Assembly: GCA_947502975.1 (NCBI GenBank)
Contig: CANNBV010000002.1
Location: forward strand, 186,001-250,000
Direction of reading: 5' to 3'
Origin: an uncultured Flavobacteriaceae bacterium
Lineage (GTDB): Bacteria > Bacteroidota > Bacteroidia > Flavobacteriales > Flavobacteriaceae
DNA: 64,000 nt
Shown: in pieces, positions 8,523-18,039 of the stretch
How positions within the stretch are numbered: the stretch's first letter is position 1
Layout: each line of letters opens with the position of its first letter
Made by a program: the position numbers and the translations under genes
Notes under the pieces: model-generated
What the model was told of the DNA's origin: nothing
Databases searched by the model: none
What the model saw: the letters and a program-made list of their open reading frames with translations, nothing else

Positions 8523-9143
8523 GTCTAAAAACTTCGCTTGATTAACTAAGTCTACTAAATTATCAACTTTTAATTTTTTCATTAAGCGCGCTTTATACGT
8601 GCTTACAGTTTTTTCATTGATGTTTAACTCTTTAGACACCTCTTTGTTTTTCTTACCAATAGCAAGAAGCTTCAAAACTTCTGTTTCTCTGGTAGATAGC
8701 TTCTTAAAAAATGCACCGTTTTTGTTTACTCTACTTCCAAAAGCCAATTCTTGGGTTAATTCATTACTTAAATGAATACCTCCATTATAGACTTTGGTTA
8801 CAGCTTCATTTACAATAATTACATTTTCTTTTTTCGAGATATAACCAGCAGCACCAGCTTTAATAGAATTAAAACCGTATACATTTTCTGGTTGTGCACT
8901 GAAAATTAGTGTTTTAACATCTGGAAAGTCAGTTTTTAAATGTCTTAGAACTGTTAATCCATTAAGTTTTGGTAAATCAATTTCTGTAAGTAGTACATCT
9001 ACTGGTTCTTTTTTCAGAAATTCTAAAACGGCTTCGCCGTTATCAGCGTTGCCAACAATTTCAATGTCAGCAGAAGCGGAAAATAAATGCTCAAGTCCTT
9101 TTCTGATAATAGGATGAGGGTCCGCTATCAATAATTTAATCAT
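8517..9143 (-). CDS. LuxR/NarL-type response regulator with atypical receiver
   Basis: A 208-residue two-domain regulator: receiver domain about 1-120 and a LuxR-type helix-turn-helix at about 145-205 (LSTRETEVLKLLAIGKKNKEVS, then NINEKTVSTYKARLMKKLKV). At the usual phospho-acceptor position the sequence reads LLTEIDLP, so Glu54 stands where Asp is expected; only Asp8 of the acidic pair is kept and Lys104/105 remains. It may therefore act without phosphorylation or be locked in one state. No histidine kinase is adjacent. It is convergent with dnaG and upstream of nadE on the same strand. Confidence 0.88.
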   Translation of the reverse strand: MIKLLIADPHPIIRKGLEHLFSASADIEIVGNADNGEAVLEFLKKEPVDVLLTEIDLPKLNGLTVLRHLKTDFPDVKTLIFSAQPENVYGFNSIKAGAAGYISKKENVIIVNEAVTKVYNGGIHLSNELTQELAFGSRVNKNGAFFKKLSTRETEVLKLLAIGKKNKEVSKELNINEKTVSTYKARLMKKLKVDNLVDLVNQAKFLDL

Positions 9144-9258
9144 ATCCTAGGGTTTTTATTGTACTATGATGGTTGTTGTTTTGAGAGAATCATAGTAATA
9201 GCTTAGGGAATATACCCGAGCTTCAAAAATACTAAAAAAAATATTGATATTACAACAC

Positions 9259-10047
9259 TTACAGTAAATTACTAGGGATTTCGCAAATAGGAATAGGAAT
9301 CATCTTATGTTTGTTATTTCTATTGTAACGTTTGTAGATATTGAATACGTCTTTTTCACGATCAGAAAAGTCACGTTCTGTTTTACCTTCTTCATCCATT
9401 TTCATGGCCCATTCTAATTCTGGGTAAGATGCTCCAATTTGATCTTCATCACTTCTAGCATCACCAAATAAACCATCACTAGGTGCAGCATTCATAATGG
9501 ATTCAGGGACTTTTAAATACTCACCAATTTTGTACACTTCAGATTTTAATAAATCAGCAATAGGACTTAAATCTACACCACCATCGCCATATTTTGTGTA
9601 AAAACCAACACCAAAATCTTCAACTTTGTTTCCCGTTCCAGCTACTAACAAACCTTTTAGACCTGCGTAATAGTACAAAGTGGTCATACGTAAACGCGCT
9701 CTAGTATTTGCTAATGCCATATCAACCGTGGCTTGATCTCCATCTAGATGAACTTCGGTTTTAAATTCTTCAAAAACTGGTGTTAAATCAGTTCTTGTTT
9801 CTTCAACATTATCAAAACGTACTTTAAGTTGTGCTATGTGTTCATGAGCGCGAGACACATGGCTTTTAGCCTGGTGTATGGGCATTTCTATACATAAGAC
9901 TTGCATACCAGTTTTTGCAACCAAAGTAGAAGTTACTGCGGAGTCTATTCCGCCAGAAATACCAACTACAAAACCATTTACACCTGCATTTGTAGCATAA
10001 TCTTTTAGCCAGTTTACAATATAATCTACAACTTTTTCTGTTTGCAT
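9259..10047 (-). CDS. nadE: ammonia-dependent NAD+ synthetase
   Basis: A 262-residue enzyme that converts nicotinate adenine dinucleotide to NAD+ with ATP and ammonia. The PP-loop SGGIDSAVTS is at about residues 31-40, and the NaAD/ATP-binding segments GTGNKVEDFGVGFYTKYGDG and LSPIADLLKSEVY follow. No glutaminase domain is fused, so it uses ammonia. The frame stays open upstream to 10089, but MQTEKVVDYIVNWLKDYA is the standard family start, hence 10047. It is divergent from gldB with about 90 bases between them. Confidence 0.95.
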   Translation of the reverse strand: MQTEKVVDYIVNWLKDYATNAGVNGFVVGISGGIDSAVTSTLVAKTGMQVLCIEMPIHQAKSHVSRAHEHIAQLKVRFDNVEETRTDLTPVFEEFKTEVHLDGDQATVDMALANTRARLRMTTLYYYAGLKGLLVAGTGNKVEDFGVGFYTKYGDGGVDLSPIADLLKSEVYKIGEYLKVPESIMNAAPSDGLFGDARSDEDQIGASYPELEWAMKMDEEGKTERDFSDREKDVFNIYKRYNRNNKHKMIPIPICEIPSNLL

Positions 10048-10138
10048 AGTAAGGGAAATTAAATATGAGAATACTACCTTTGCTAACAAAAATAACCCAT
10101 ACTCCCAATTTATAAAAATTTATAGCGTTTAGATTTTC

Positions 10139-11101
10139 ATGAAAAATGTAATGTTGACTTTTTTTAGCCTTTTTATTTTTGTGTCATGTAATGACGAAAA
10201 CAAAGTTGAAAAAGCTATAACCCAGATAAATATTGATATTTCAGTAGAGCGTTTTGATCAATTTTTTGGAAATGCAAAAGTAGATGATTTACCTAAATTA
10301 AAGCAGGCATATCCCTTCATGTTTCCTAAAACTTATAAGGATTCATTTTGGATTGCTAAAATGGAAGATACGCTACAACAAGAACTTACTTATGAAACAG
10401 GGAAAGCATACGAAACCTTCACCAGAGAAGAGACCGAAATAGAATCGTTATTTAATCATTTAAAATATTATTTCCCTGAGTTTAACCCTCCTCGAGTTAT
10501 TACCACGACATCTTCTGTAGACTATAGAAATAAAGTTATTATAACCGATACAATTGCATTAATTGCTTTGGATGCTTATTTAGGAAAAGATCATCATTTT
10601 TATGGAGGGATTCAAAAATTTATTAGAGATAATTTTGAATCGGACCAGATTGTAGTTGATATGGCTAATGAATACGCAGAACGACGTATCTATCAAACTC
10701 AAAGAAAAACACTTTTAGATGAAATGATTTATTTTGGAAAACAACTATATTTTAAAGATATAATGTTACCTAATAAAAGTGAGGCACAACGCATAGGATA
10801 TTCTGAAGAGGCTTTAAATTGGGCTAGGAGCAACGAGCATTATATGTGGCGATTTTTTATTGAAAGGGAGTTGTTGTATAGTACAGATACTAAATTGCCA
10901 GGTAGATTTATCAACCCTGCACCTTTTAGTAAGTTTTATTTAGAGGAAATAGATGCAAATTCTCCTGGACGTGTTGGTCAATACATTGGTTGGCAAATTG
11001 TAAGAGCGTACATGAAAAACAATGATGTGTCTCTAAAAGATATGTTGAGAACAAAACCCGAAGATATTTTTAATAATTCTAAGTTTAAACCACGTAAATA
11101 A
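10139..11101 (+). CDS. gldB: gliding motility lipoprotein GldB
   Basis: A 320-residue lipoprotein with a short signal peptide and lipobox FVSC (Cys17), followed by the conserved GldB body (ISVERFDQFFGNAKVDDLPKL, FPKTYKDSFWIAKM, and a metallopeptidase-like helical core ending RPGRVGQ-like GRVGQYIGWQIVRAYM). GldB is required for gliding and for type IX secretion in Flavobacterium johnsoniae, but its biochemical role is not established. Its TAA overlaps the gldC ATG by one base, so the two are translationally coupled. Confidence 0.92.
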   Translation: MKNVMLTFFSLFIFVSCNDENKVEKAITQINIDISVERFDQFFGNAKVDDLPKLKQAYPFMFPKTYKDSFWIAKMEDTLQQELTYETGKAYETFTREETEIESLFNHLKYYFPEFNPPRVITTTSSVDYRNKVIITDTIALIALDAYLGKDHHFYGGIQKFIRDNFESDQIVVDMANEYAERRIYQTQRKTLLDEMIYFGKQLYFKDIMLPNKSEAQRIGYSEEALNWARSNEHYMWRFFIERELLYSTDTKLPGRFINPAPFSKFYLEEIDANSPGRVGQYIGWQIVRAYMKNNDVSLKDMLRTKPEDIFNNSKFKPRK

Positions 11102-11436
11102 TGGCAAATACAATACAATCTAAAATTGAGTTAAATGTTGAATTAGATGAAAATCGCGTGCCAGAAAAACTATTTTGGACTGCTCAAGATGGTGGGATTA
11201 CCAATGCAGAAGCCAAAGCGATGATGCTTTCTGTTTGGGATGATAAAGCTAAAGAAATGCTGCGCATAGATTTATGGACGAAAGACATGCCGGTAGATGA
11301 TATGAAGATATTTTTTCATCAAACTTTGGTAGCTATGGCTAACACATTTAACAGAGCAACTCAGGATGAAAAAATGACCGCTACCATGAAAGATTTCTGC
11401 GATTATTTTGCCGAGAAGTTGGAGTTAAAAAAATAG
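11101..11436 (+). CDS. gldC: gliding motility protein GldC
   Basis: A 111-residue cytoplasmic protein matching GldC through its whole length (IELNVELDENRVPEKLFWTA, then DGGITNAEAKAMMLSVWD and LWTKDMPVDDMKIFFHQT). It has no signal peptide or membrane helix. GldC helps gliding and lies directly downstream of gldB in most gliding flavobacteria, as here with a one-base overlap. No clear terminator is seen before the convergent glycosidase-like gene 20 bases further on. Confidence 0.93.
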   Translation: MANTIQSKIELNVELDENRVPEKLFWTAQDGGITNAEAKAMMLSVWDDKAKEMLRIDLWTKDMPVDDMKIFFHQTLVAMANTFNRATQDEKMTATMKDFCDYFAEKLELKK

Positions 11437-11456
11437 AACCTCTTTTAGCTAAGCTA

Positions 11457-13646
11457 TTAATAATATCCAGGATTTAGCTTGTTTTTTACATCCATGTCAT
11501 ACGTTTTTGCATTTTTAGCTAACTGAATATCTCTTCTTGCTAACGTGTTTCTATTAGAGAAATCAAATGTTCTCAATCTTGACATATTTTGAGATTTATA
11601 CCTGCCAGTATTAATGCTAGCGTATAATTCCCAATTATTAAAGGCTTTTTCTAAATATGAAATGGCATCTTGTTTATAGCTGTTATCTCCTGTTACTTTA
11701 AAAAATTCTAATGCTAGAGCGCCGTTTATTTTATTTGCATAATATTGTCCTAAAACACCCATAGATTGAATATCTAAAAGGGTTTCATTCAATTCACTAT
11801 CTCCTTCAGTAAGAGAAAAAGTTTTATATGTTTTTTGTACTTCATTTGAAATTTTTTCTAAATAACTAGCAACATCTTTAGGTGTTTTTTTCGTGATATC
11901 TTCATTAGCAGTAACTGCTTTTACATAATCCACAATATTTAAGGTGTTAGTACCTTTCATTGTTTTAATGGTGCGGAATGTATTTACATCTTTCATATCA
12001 TTCCATATGTCCATGCAAGCTTCCGGCTGCCACATATAATCCCAATCGCGCCAATGAAATTTATTAATTTCTGGAATAACTTCTGATGCTTTTTGCCATA
12101 ATTTATTTAATGCAGTACCATCAATACCTTTAAATCTTGTTTCTAAAATTTTTGAAAAACGATGTTCTTCTATTTCTGGATTATATCCTAGGCGCCCCCA
12201 CAGCAAGAAGCGATACCAAAATTTTTCTACTTCATACTCGCCTGAAAATTTCGGATTCTTACTTATAAATTCTTTTCCCCAGACATAACCGTCAGATCCC
12301 ATTTGAAATCCGGCAGTATAATCGTAAGGTAAATTCTTAATAAAACTACTAACATATCTGTGGTCTCCCCATCTAAAAATGTAGTTGTCGTCATTTCGTA
12401 AATTCCACCAAGATTTTAAACCTTGAGGTTTCATCCAATCTAAAAGCGGTTCATGAAATACGGGTTTTGAAGAAGAATATAATCGCGCTTTGGCATATTT
12501 GAATGACATTTCAAATGGGTCAGGATAATCTCCCCAGTATTTTTCAACTTTTTCTGCATCTGTCCACCAAAAACGATGAATAAAGTTTACTGTTCTATCT
12601 GTTTGTATCGCTTTAGCATCTAAAATACCTTGTCCGTATGTATCCCATAACCATTTTTCTTTGTCATCATCAGTCATGGGTGACCTCATATTTTCACCAG
12701 CAGTAACACCAATACCAGTAACATGCGGATAAGTCAATAGAAATTCTTTAACAGATTTTTTTAAATAATCGACACTTATTGGGTTTTTATAGTCATTAGT
12801 GATACCATATTTGCCTTTTTTATCACCTGCTTCTTTATTAGAACCCAGAGGAGCTGCACCGTTTAAACAAATATTCCAAGTAATATAATAAATATCAATG
12901 CCTCTATCATGAGCATGCTGCATTACTTTTTTCCAAAAAGCTATTTTATCATCAATAGACATTTTTTTAAGCACCACTTTGTTCTCTACGGGTTTAATAC
13001 TTGGTAGCTCGGGTACTGTCCACGCCGAAGGTTCTTTTTGAGGGTCTATGGAAGTGCCCCAGACATCATTTAAAGCTACGTCTGGGTAGTCATCTAATTT
13101 AACCATAGAAGAAAATGGATGAGCATTCCAAAATGCGATAACATTATACCTGTTTTTGGCCATGTTATCAAAGAAATGCTCCCAAAAAGAGAACTCCCAC
13201 ATATTGACAATATTTTTTTGTGCTGCGTCACCAGAGTCGTCAAAGGCAGAAGTACGAATGTCTAATGGAATATTATATTTAATACCTCTTTTTTTGATGT
13301 AAGGTCTTTGATGTATTTCGGTTACTTCATGTAATTGTGTTCCAGTTTCTAACAACTCCGTTAATTCAAAAACGCCATACATCAAACCATTATCGTCACT
13401 GGCCGCTATTTCTATTTTAGAATTTTCGTTTTTAATTATAAACCCTCCCTTTTCACAACAATTATCAACTATTTTTATAGCAATAGAAGTACTTTTTTCA
13501 ACTTTTAAAGATGGAATGACACTGTTTAGACTTTTCAAGGCAAAATCTACTTGAGGGCTTTCGTTTTTACATACAATTGAAATTGTGGGCTTATCACATG
13601 AGATTAAAATAGCTGATAGTATTAAAACAAGTATTGATTTTCTCAT
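11457..13646 (-). CDS. putative alpha-glucuronidase-like glycoside hydrolase, lipoprotein
   Basis: About 729 residues. With the start at 13646 the protein has a compact signal peptide and lipobox LISC (Cys17); an earlier start at 13679 would overlap the deformylase gene by 20 bases. Residues about 30-125 look like the N-terminal alpha/beta domain of alpha-glucuronidases and GH20-like enzymes (DDNGLMYGVFELTELLE), and the central part resembles a TIM barrel (GIKYNIPLDIRTSAFDDSGD, NRYNVIAFWNAHPF, GIGVTAGENM). Exact CAZy family and substrate are not assigned. No SusC/SusD pair or other polysaccharide-use genes are nearby, so it is an orphan. Confidence 0.6.
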   Translation of the reverse strand: MRKSILVLILSAILISCDKPTISIVCKNESPQVDFALKSLNSVIPSLKVEKSTSIAIKIVDNCCEKGGFIIKNENSKIEIAASDDNGLMYGVFELTELLETGTQLHEVTEIHQRPYIKKRGIKYNIPLDIRTSAFDDSGDAAQKNIVNMWEFSFWEHFFDNMAKNRYNVIAFWNAHPFSSMVKLDDYPDVALNDVWGTSIDPQKEPSAWTVPELPSIKPVENKVVLKKMSIDDKIAFWKKVMQHAHDRGIDIYYITWNICLNGAAPLGSNKEAGDKKGKYGITNDYKNPISVDYLKKSVKEFLLTYPHVTGIGVTAGENMRSPMTDDDKEKWLWDTYGQGILDAKAIQTDRTVNFIHRFWWTDAEKVEKYWGDYPDPFEMSFKYAKARLYSSSKPVFHEPLLDWMKPQGLKSWWNLRNDDNYIFRWGDHRYVSSFIKNLPYDYTAGFQMGSDGYVWGKEFISKNPKFSGEYEVEKFWYRFLLWGRLGYNPEIEEHRFSKILETRFKGIDGTALNKLWQKASEVIPEINKFHWRDWDYMWQPEACMDIWNDMKDVNTFRTIKTMKGTNTLNIVDYVKAVTANEDITKKTPKDVASYLEKISNEVQKTYKTFSLTEGDSELNETLLDIQSMGVLGQYYANKINGALALEFFKVTGDNSYKQDAISYLEKAFNNWELYASINTGRYKSQNMSRLRTFDFSNRNTLARRDIQLAKNAKTYDMDVKNKLNPGYY

Positions 13647-13659
13647 TAAGCCTAAAATT

Positions 13660-14289
13660 TTAGTTAGTTTTAGCATCATTTATTTCTTTTTGAAGGTGAT
13701 CTAAATATAAAATTCCATTTAAATGATCTATTTCATGCTGAAATATTACCGATGTAAAACCTTCTATGGTTTCAGATTGATGAACACCTTCCATGGTATC
13801 ATATTCAATTAATATTTCTTTTGAACGACTACTGAGAGTTTCACTTCTGTCTGGAATGGATAAACATCCTTCGCGAACGGTCTGCGTCTCTTTAGAATAC
13901 TTTGTAATTTTTGGATTTAAATAAACTTCAAATGGTAAATTCTCCTTATCTAACCGTTGCACCCAAATGATATTTTTTAAAATGCCTACTTGTGGCGCTG
14001 CAATACCAACCCCCATAGACATGCTATCCCTAACTGTAGCATATAGACGCTTTACAAAATTTTGAAGAATAATATCATCTGGATTAGGCTTTATATGAGC
14101 GCTTTTTTTTCTTAATAAAAGCGAATCTGATGTATTGGTGATTTTATAAACGCGCATAGGTTCTAAACTATCAGCGTTCATGATAAGTTTTTTTTCTTCT
14201 GAAGAAAAAGCATCTGTTTTTAAATATTTTGTACCAGAACAGCTGGCAATTAAAAACATACTAAACGCAAAAAATATAATTTTTTTCAT
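13660..14289 (-). CDS. def: peptide deformylase, predicted lipoprotein
   Basis: A 209-residue protein with all three deformylase motifs: GVGIAAPQ (93-100), EGCLS (140-144, metal-binding Cys142) and HEIDH (185-189, two His ligands and the catalytic Glu186). Deformylases remove formyl groups from nascent proteins in the cytoplasm, yet this one begins with a lipoprotein signal (MKKIIFFAFSMFLIASC, lipobox IASC, Cys17) and a 70-residue N-terminal extension. It would thus be exported and lipid-anchored, and cannot serve nascent chains unless the signal is unused. It lies between rodA and the glycosidase-like gene. Confidence 0.87.
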   Translation of the reverse strand: MKKIIFFAFSMFLIASCSGTKYLKTDAFSSEEKKLIMNADSLEPMRVYKITNTSDSLLLRKKSAHIKPNPDDIILQNFVKRLYATVRDSMSMGVGIAAPQVGILKNIIWVQRLDKENLPFEVYLNPKITKYSKETQTVREGCLSIPDRSETLSSRSKEILIEYDTMEGVHQSETIEGFTSVIFQHEIDHLNGILYLDHLQKEINDAKTN

Positions 14290-14321
14290 CTGAGTAATAT
14301 ACTTAAATGTAGACTATGGCC

Positions 14322-15599
14322 TTACCATTCATTAATACGATTGGAATCTAATTTAATAAAAATAAAAAGCAAAATGGTAAATGCCCATAAACCTGACCCA
14401 CCATAACTAAACATTGGTAAAGGAATACCAATAGTTGGTATTAAGCCCATTACCATACCAATGTTAATCATAAAATGCATAAAAATAATGGCGGCAACAC
14501 TATAGCCATATACACGACTAAATTGTGATTTTTGAAGTTCAGCGAGATGTAAAATGCGAATAAGTAATAATACAAAAAGTATAACTACCAAGGCACTGCC
14601 TAAGAACCCCCATTCTTCGCCAACGGTACTAAATATATAATCTGTGTGTTGTTCTGGAACAAATTTTCCTGTAGTACGAGTGCCTTCCATAAATCCTTTA
14701 CCAGAAAATCCCCCAGAGCTGATAGCCTTTTCAGATTCATTTAAATTATAAGCGAAGGTACGCTTCATTTCTTCAAGTTTTTGCGGATCTTTTTCTAATC
14801 TCAACCATAAACTAATACGGTCTTGTTGATGTGGTTTTAATACACTTTTGTAAAAGAATTGCACACCAAAACTCAATGCTGTGCTCATGATGATTAGAAA
14901 AATATTTTGAAGAATAGATAGTTTTATTTTACCCCAAAAACGAAATAATAACAAAGCTAAAGTAGCTGTGATAGTTGTGGTTATTGCTCCAAATTTTAAT
15001 GCAAGAATAGAAAGTAATACCACCAAAACACCAATGGTGAGATAAATTTTTGGTAAACCTTCTCTATACAAAACAAAAAAGAATGCTCCATAAACAACAG
15101 TACTTCCGGTGTCATTTTGTAGTAAAACTAATAGTGCAGGAATTATAATGATGATAAATGTTCTTAACTGATCTTTAAGATGATTAATATCGGTATTTAA
15201 ATCGCTTATATATTTAGCAACCGCAAGAGCCGTAGCGGCTTTAGCAAATTCACTAGGTTGTAATGTCATTCCTCCAATGGCGTACCATGAAGTAGCTCCG
15301 TTTACGTTTTTTCCAAAAAGGAAAAGCCCTACAAGAGATAACATGGAAGCTATGTAAATAATACTGGAAAATCGTTCATAAAACTTTGCATCTAAAGCCA
15401 GAATAAAAATTATTAGCCCAAAGGTTAGGAAAATGAAAATGAGCTGTTTACCAAAAGGTTCTGAAGTATCAAAATAATTAATGTCTAAACCTGAATGAGA
15501 GGCGGATAAAATATTTAAATAACCGAAACCAACAAGAAGTAAAAATAGTATGATGGTTATCCAATCGAATTTAAAATATCTATTAGTTTCTCTAGCCAT
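14322..15599 (-). CDS. rodA: rod shape-determining protein RodA (SEDS glycosyltransferase)
   Basis: A 425-residue polytopic membrane protein of the SEDS family with about ten transmembrane helices. Conserved segments include LQPSEFAKAATALAVAKY, VLLQNDTGSTVVYGAFFFVL and GEEWGFLGSALVV, then the family-typical C-terminal GIPLPMFSYGGSGLW. It polymerises lipid II into glycan strands for cell elongation, in complex with PBP2. Its ATG overlaps the stop of mrdA by one base, so it is the last gene of the mre operon. Confidence 0.95.
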   Translation of the reverse strand: MARETNRYFKFDWITIILFLLLVGFGYLNILSASHSGLDINYFDTSEPFGKQLIFIFLTFGLIIFILALDAKFYERFSSIIYIASMLSLVGLFLFGKNVNGATSWYAIGGMTLQPSEFAKAATALAVAKYISDLNTDINHLKDQLRTFIIIIIPALLVLLQNDTGSTVVYGAFFFVLYREGLPKIYLTIGVLVVLLSILALKFGAITTTITATLALLLFRFWGKIKLSILQNIFLIIMSTALSFGVQFFYKSVLKPHQQDRISLWLRLEKDPQKLEEMKRTFAYNLNESEKAISSGGFSGKGFMEGTRTTGKFVPEQHTDYIFSTVGEEWGFLGSALVVILFVLLLIRILHLAELQKSQFSRVYGYSVAAIIFMHFMINIGMVMGLIPTIGIPLPMFSYGGSGLWAFTILLFIFIKLDSNRINEW

Positions 15600-17536
15600 T
15601 AGTTGGTAGTGGCGTTAAGTTGATTTAACTTTCGTTTAAGTTTATAGTATTCAGGCTCTTCCACAATTTGTAATTGGGTTTTACCATTAATATTGAAAGG
15701 CTCACCTGAATATGGTTTTGCATATTCGTCTTCTAAAGAATGTTTTAAAAGCCATTCTTCTAAATCTTTTCTTGTGATGTCCCCTTTAATATGTTTTTCA
15801 ATCATTAAACTGGCAACTTTTCCAGCAAATCTACTGCCCCAATATCCGTTTTCTACAAAAACCGCAATAGCAATTTTTGGATTTTCTTTTGGTGCAAAAG
15901 CAAGAAAAATAGAATGATCTGTTAACTGTGTTTTTAAACTATCAATTTTGGCAAAATTTTCAACTGTACCTGTTTTACCACAGATCTCAATATCTTTAAC
16001 ATTCAAAAATTTAGCTGTTCCATTTTTATAAACAGCGTGCATGCCTTCAATCACAGGATCAAAATACTGCCTTTCAATGGTGGTATATTTTGGTTTAGTA
16101 AATTTTTCTGGTAATGGTTCGCCTTCAATATCTTTAATAATATGAGGTGTGTAATAATACCCTCTATTGGCAATAGCACATGCCATATTTGCCAATTGAA
16201 TTGGTGTTGTTTGAACTTCGCCTTGGCCTATGGCATTAGAAATAGTATAGGTGGAGTAAAAGGATTTTGGGTAGATACGCTTATAGTAAGCTCTATCAGG
16301 GATACGTCCTTTTTGCCCAACAAATAAGTCGTTATTTAAAAAATTTCCAAGACCAAAGCTTTGTGCATGTTTGCTCCATGTGTCAATACCTTCTGATGCA
16401 TTACCGTTTTTATCTAAAATACGTCTGTATGTGGTTGCAAAATAAGCGTTACACGATTCTTGAATACCAGTAGTCATATTATTACGTCTTCCTCTGTAAC
16501 AGTGGCATTTCATAAACCTATTTGCATATTTGTAACCCGCATAACAGGTGACTTTTTCGTCAGGTGTAATCACACCTTCTTGCAAGCCGATTAATGCATT
16601 CATTAATTTAAAGGGAGAACCAGGTTCGTAAACACCTTGTAAACTTCTATTGAAAAGCGGTTTTGCTATTGTATCATTGTAAAGTTTTGTGAAATTTTTA
16701 GAGCGTTCTCTTCCAACTAAAATATTAGGGTCGTAAGTTGGTGCTGCAACCATGGCTAAAATTTCACCAGATGAAGGTTCAATGGCAATTACGCCTCCAC
16801 GCTTATTTTCCATTAATAGTTCACCATAAGCTTGAAGATTAGCGTCAATAGTTATTTTGATGTCTTTTCCCTGTTCAGGAATAGTATCAAACTTTCCATT
16901 TTTATAAGGACCAATATCTCGATTGAACCTGTCTTTTTGAATAAATTTAATGCCTTTAACACCTCGTAGTGTTTTTTCATATGAGGCTTCAATACCTTGC
17001 TTTCCTTTTAAGTCACCCATTTGATAATAGAGGTCTCTTTTTATATCTCTATTGTTAACTTCACCAATATCTCCTAAAACATTAGCGCCAATAGTAGTTT
17101 GGTATTTTCTTAGAGGTCTTTTTTGAATATAAAAACCTTCAAATTTTCGCATTTTTTCTTGTAAAACTGCATAATCTTCTTTTGAAAGTTGAGGTACAAA
17201 AGGCGATGCTAGTCTAGGAGAATATCGGGTGGCACGTTCTAATTTCTTATCATAAGTTTCTCGAGATATTTTTAAAAGCTCGCAGAATTCGTCAACATCA
17301 AATTCTCCAACTTCTCGAGGAATTACCATGACATCATAAGAGGGTTGATTGCCTACTAAAAGATTACCATTCCTATCATATACAAAACCGCGCTTAGGAT
17401 AATCCCATACTTTTCTAATAGCATTATCTTCATATAAATTATTAGAACTTCCTTTATAAATTTGAAGATAAAATAATCTACCAATAAAGGTGAAACCACA
17501 TAAAATAACCAGTAAAAAAAGTAAAAATTGTCTCAT
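15599..17536 (-). CDS. mrdA: penicillin-binding protein 2 (transpeptidase)
   Basis: A 645-residue cell-elongation transpeptidase. An N-terminal membrane anchor (about 1-20) precedes the PBP dimerisation domain and the transpeptidase domain carrying the motifs SPFK (catalytic Ser, in YEPGSPFKLMN), SCN (in QESCNAYFATTY) and KTGT (in EICGKTGTVENF). It cross-links peptidoglycan in the periplasm as partner of RodA. The start and stop each overlap the neighbouring mreD and rodA genes by one base, evidence of tight coupling in the operon. Confidence 0.96.
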   Translation of the reverse strand: MRQFLLFLLVILCGFTFIGRLFYLQIYKGSSNNLYEDNAIRKVWDYPKRGFVYDRNGNLLVGNQPSYDVMVIPREVGEFDVDEFCELLKISRETYDKKLERATRYSPRLASPFVPQLSKEDYAVLQEKMRKFEGFYIQKRPLRKYQTTIGANVLGDIGEVNNRDIKRDLYYQMGDLKGKQGIEASYEKTLRGVKGIKFIQKDRFNRDIGPYKNGKFDTIPEQGKDIKITIDANLQAYGELLMENKRGGVIAIEPSSGEILAMVAAPTYDPNILVGRERSKNFTKLYNDTIAKPLFNRSLQGVYEPGSPFKLMNALIGLQEGVITPDEKVTCYAGYKYANRFMKCHCYRGRRNNMTTGIQESCNAYFATTYRRILDKNGNASEGIDTWSKHAQSFGLGNFLNNDLFVGQKGRIPDRAYYKRIYPKSFYSTYTISNAIGQGEVQTTPIQLANMACAIANRGYYYTPHIIKDIEGEPLPEKFTKPKYTTIERQYFDPVIEGMHAVYKNGTAKFLNVKDIEICGKTGTVENFAKIDSLKTQLTDHSIFLAFAPKENPKIAIAVFVENGYWGSRFAGKVASLMIEKHIKGDITRKDLEEWLLKHSLEDEYAKPYSGEPFNINGKTQLQIVEEPEYYKLKRKLNQLNATTN

Positions 17537-18039
17537 TAGGTTTTACGACTAAAAATGATGGATAGTAATGTGATCATTAAAATAGTAAATATACCTGAGA
17601 ATAACGTTTTTTGAAACACCAATAGTATTCTAGAAACACTAAAAATTTCTAATGAGAATAATATAATGTGGTGTAATAAAGTTAAGAGTGCAATGTAAGC
17701 TAAACGAGATCCAAATTCAGTGTTATCGAACTTAACATTGTTATGCTCGTACATGGTGCCAAACGCAAATTTTAAAAACACGGGTCGAGCATAGGCAATA
17801 CAAACAGAAGCCGCTGCATGAATTCCTCCAGAATCTGAAAACATATCAATAGTAAGCCCGAGAAAAAAACTAAGAAAAATAAAAAGCGTGCGATTGTTTT
17901 TTATCGGAAAGAATAGGATAAATAGAATATATACATATGGATTAATATAACCTAGAAAGTTGATCTGGTTAAATAGTATGACTTGAAATAGTGCCAACAA
18001 AATAAACCGGATGCTATGTCTAGTAAAACTATTATTCAT
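17536..18039 (-). CDS. mreD: rod shape-determining protein MreD
   Basis: A 167-residue membrane protein with five or six hydrophobic helices and the conserved MreD segment NPYVYILFILFFPI near residue 33 plus GLTIDMFSDSGGIHAAASV. It helps link the MreB cytoskeleton to the wall machinery. It overlaps mreC by 8 bases upstream and mrdA by one base downstream. Confidence 0.9.
   Translation of the reverse strand: MNNSFTRHSIRFILLALFQVILFNQINFLGYINPYVYILFILFFPIKNNRTLFIFLSFFLGLTIDMFSDSGGIHAAASVCIAYARPVFLKFAFGTMYEHNNVKFDNTEFGSRLAYIALLTLLHHIILFSLEIFSVSRILLVFQKTLFSGIFTILMITLLSIIFSRKT

Noticed and set aside
10048-10089. N-terminal extension of nadE
   Set aside because: Adds 14 residues before the standard MQTEKVVDYI start; the frame is merely open.
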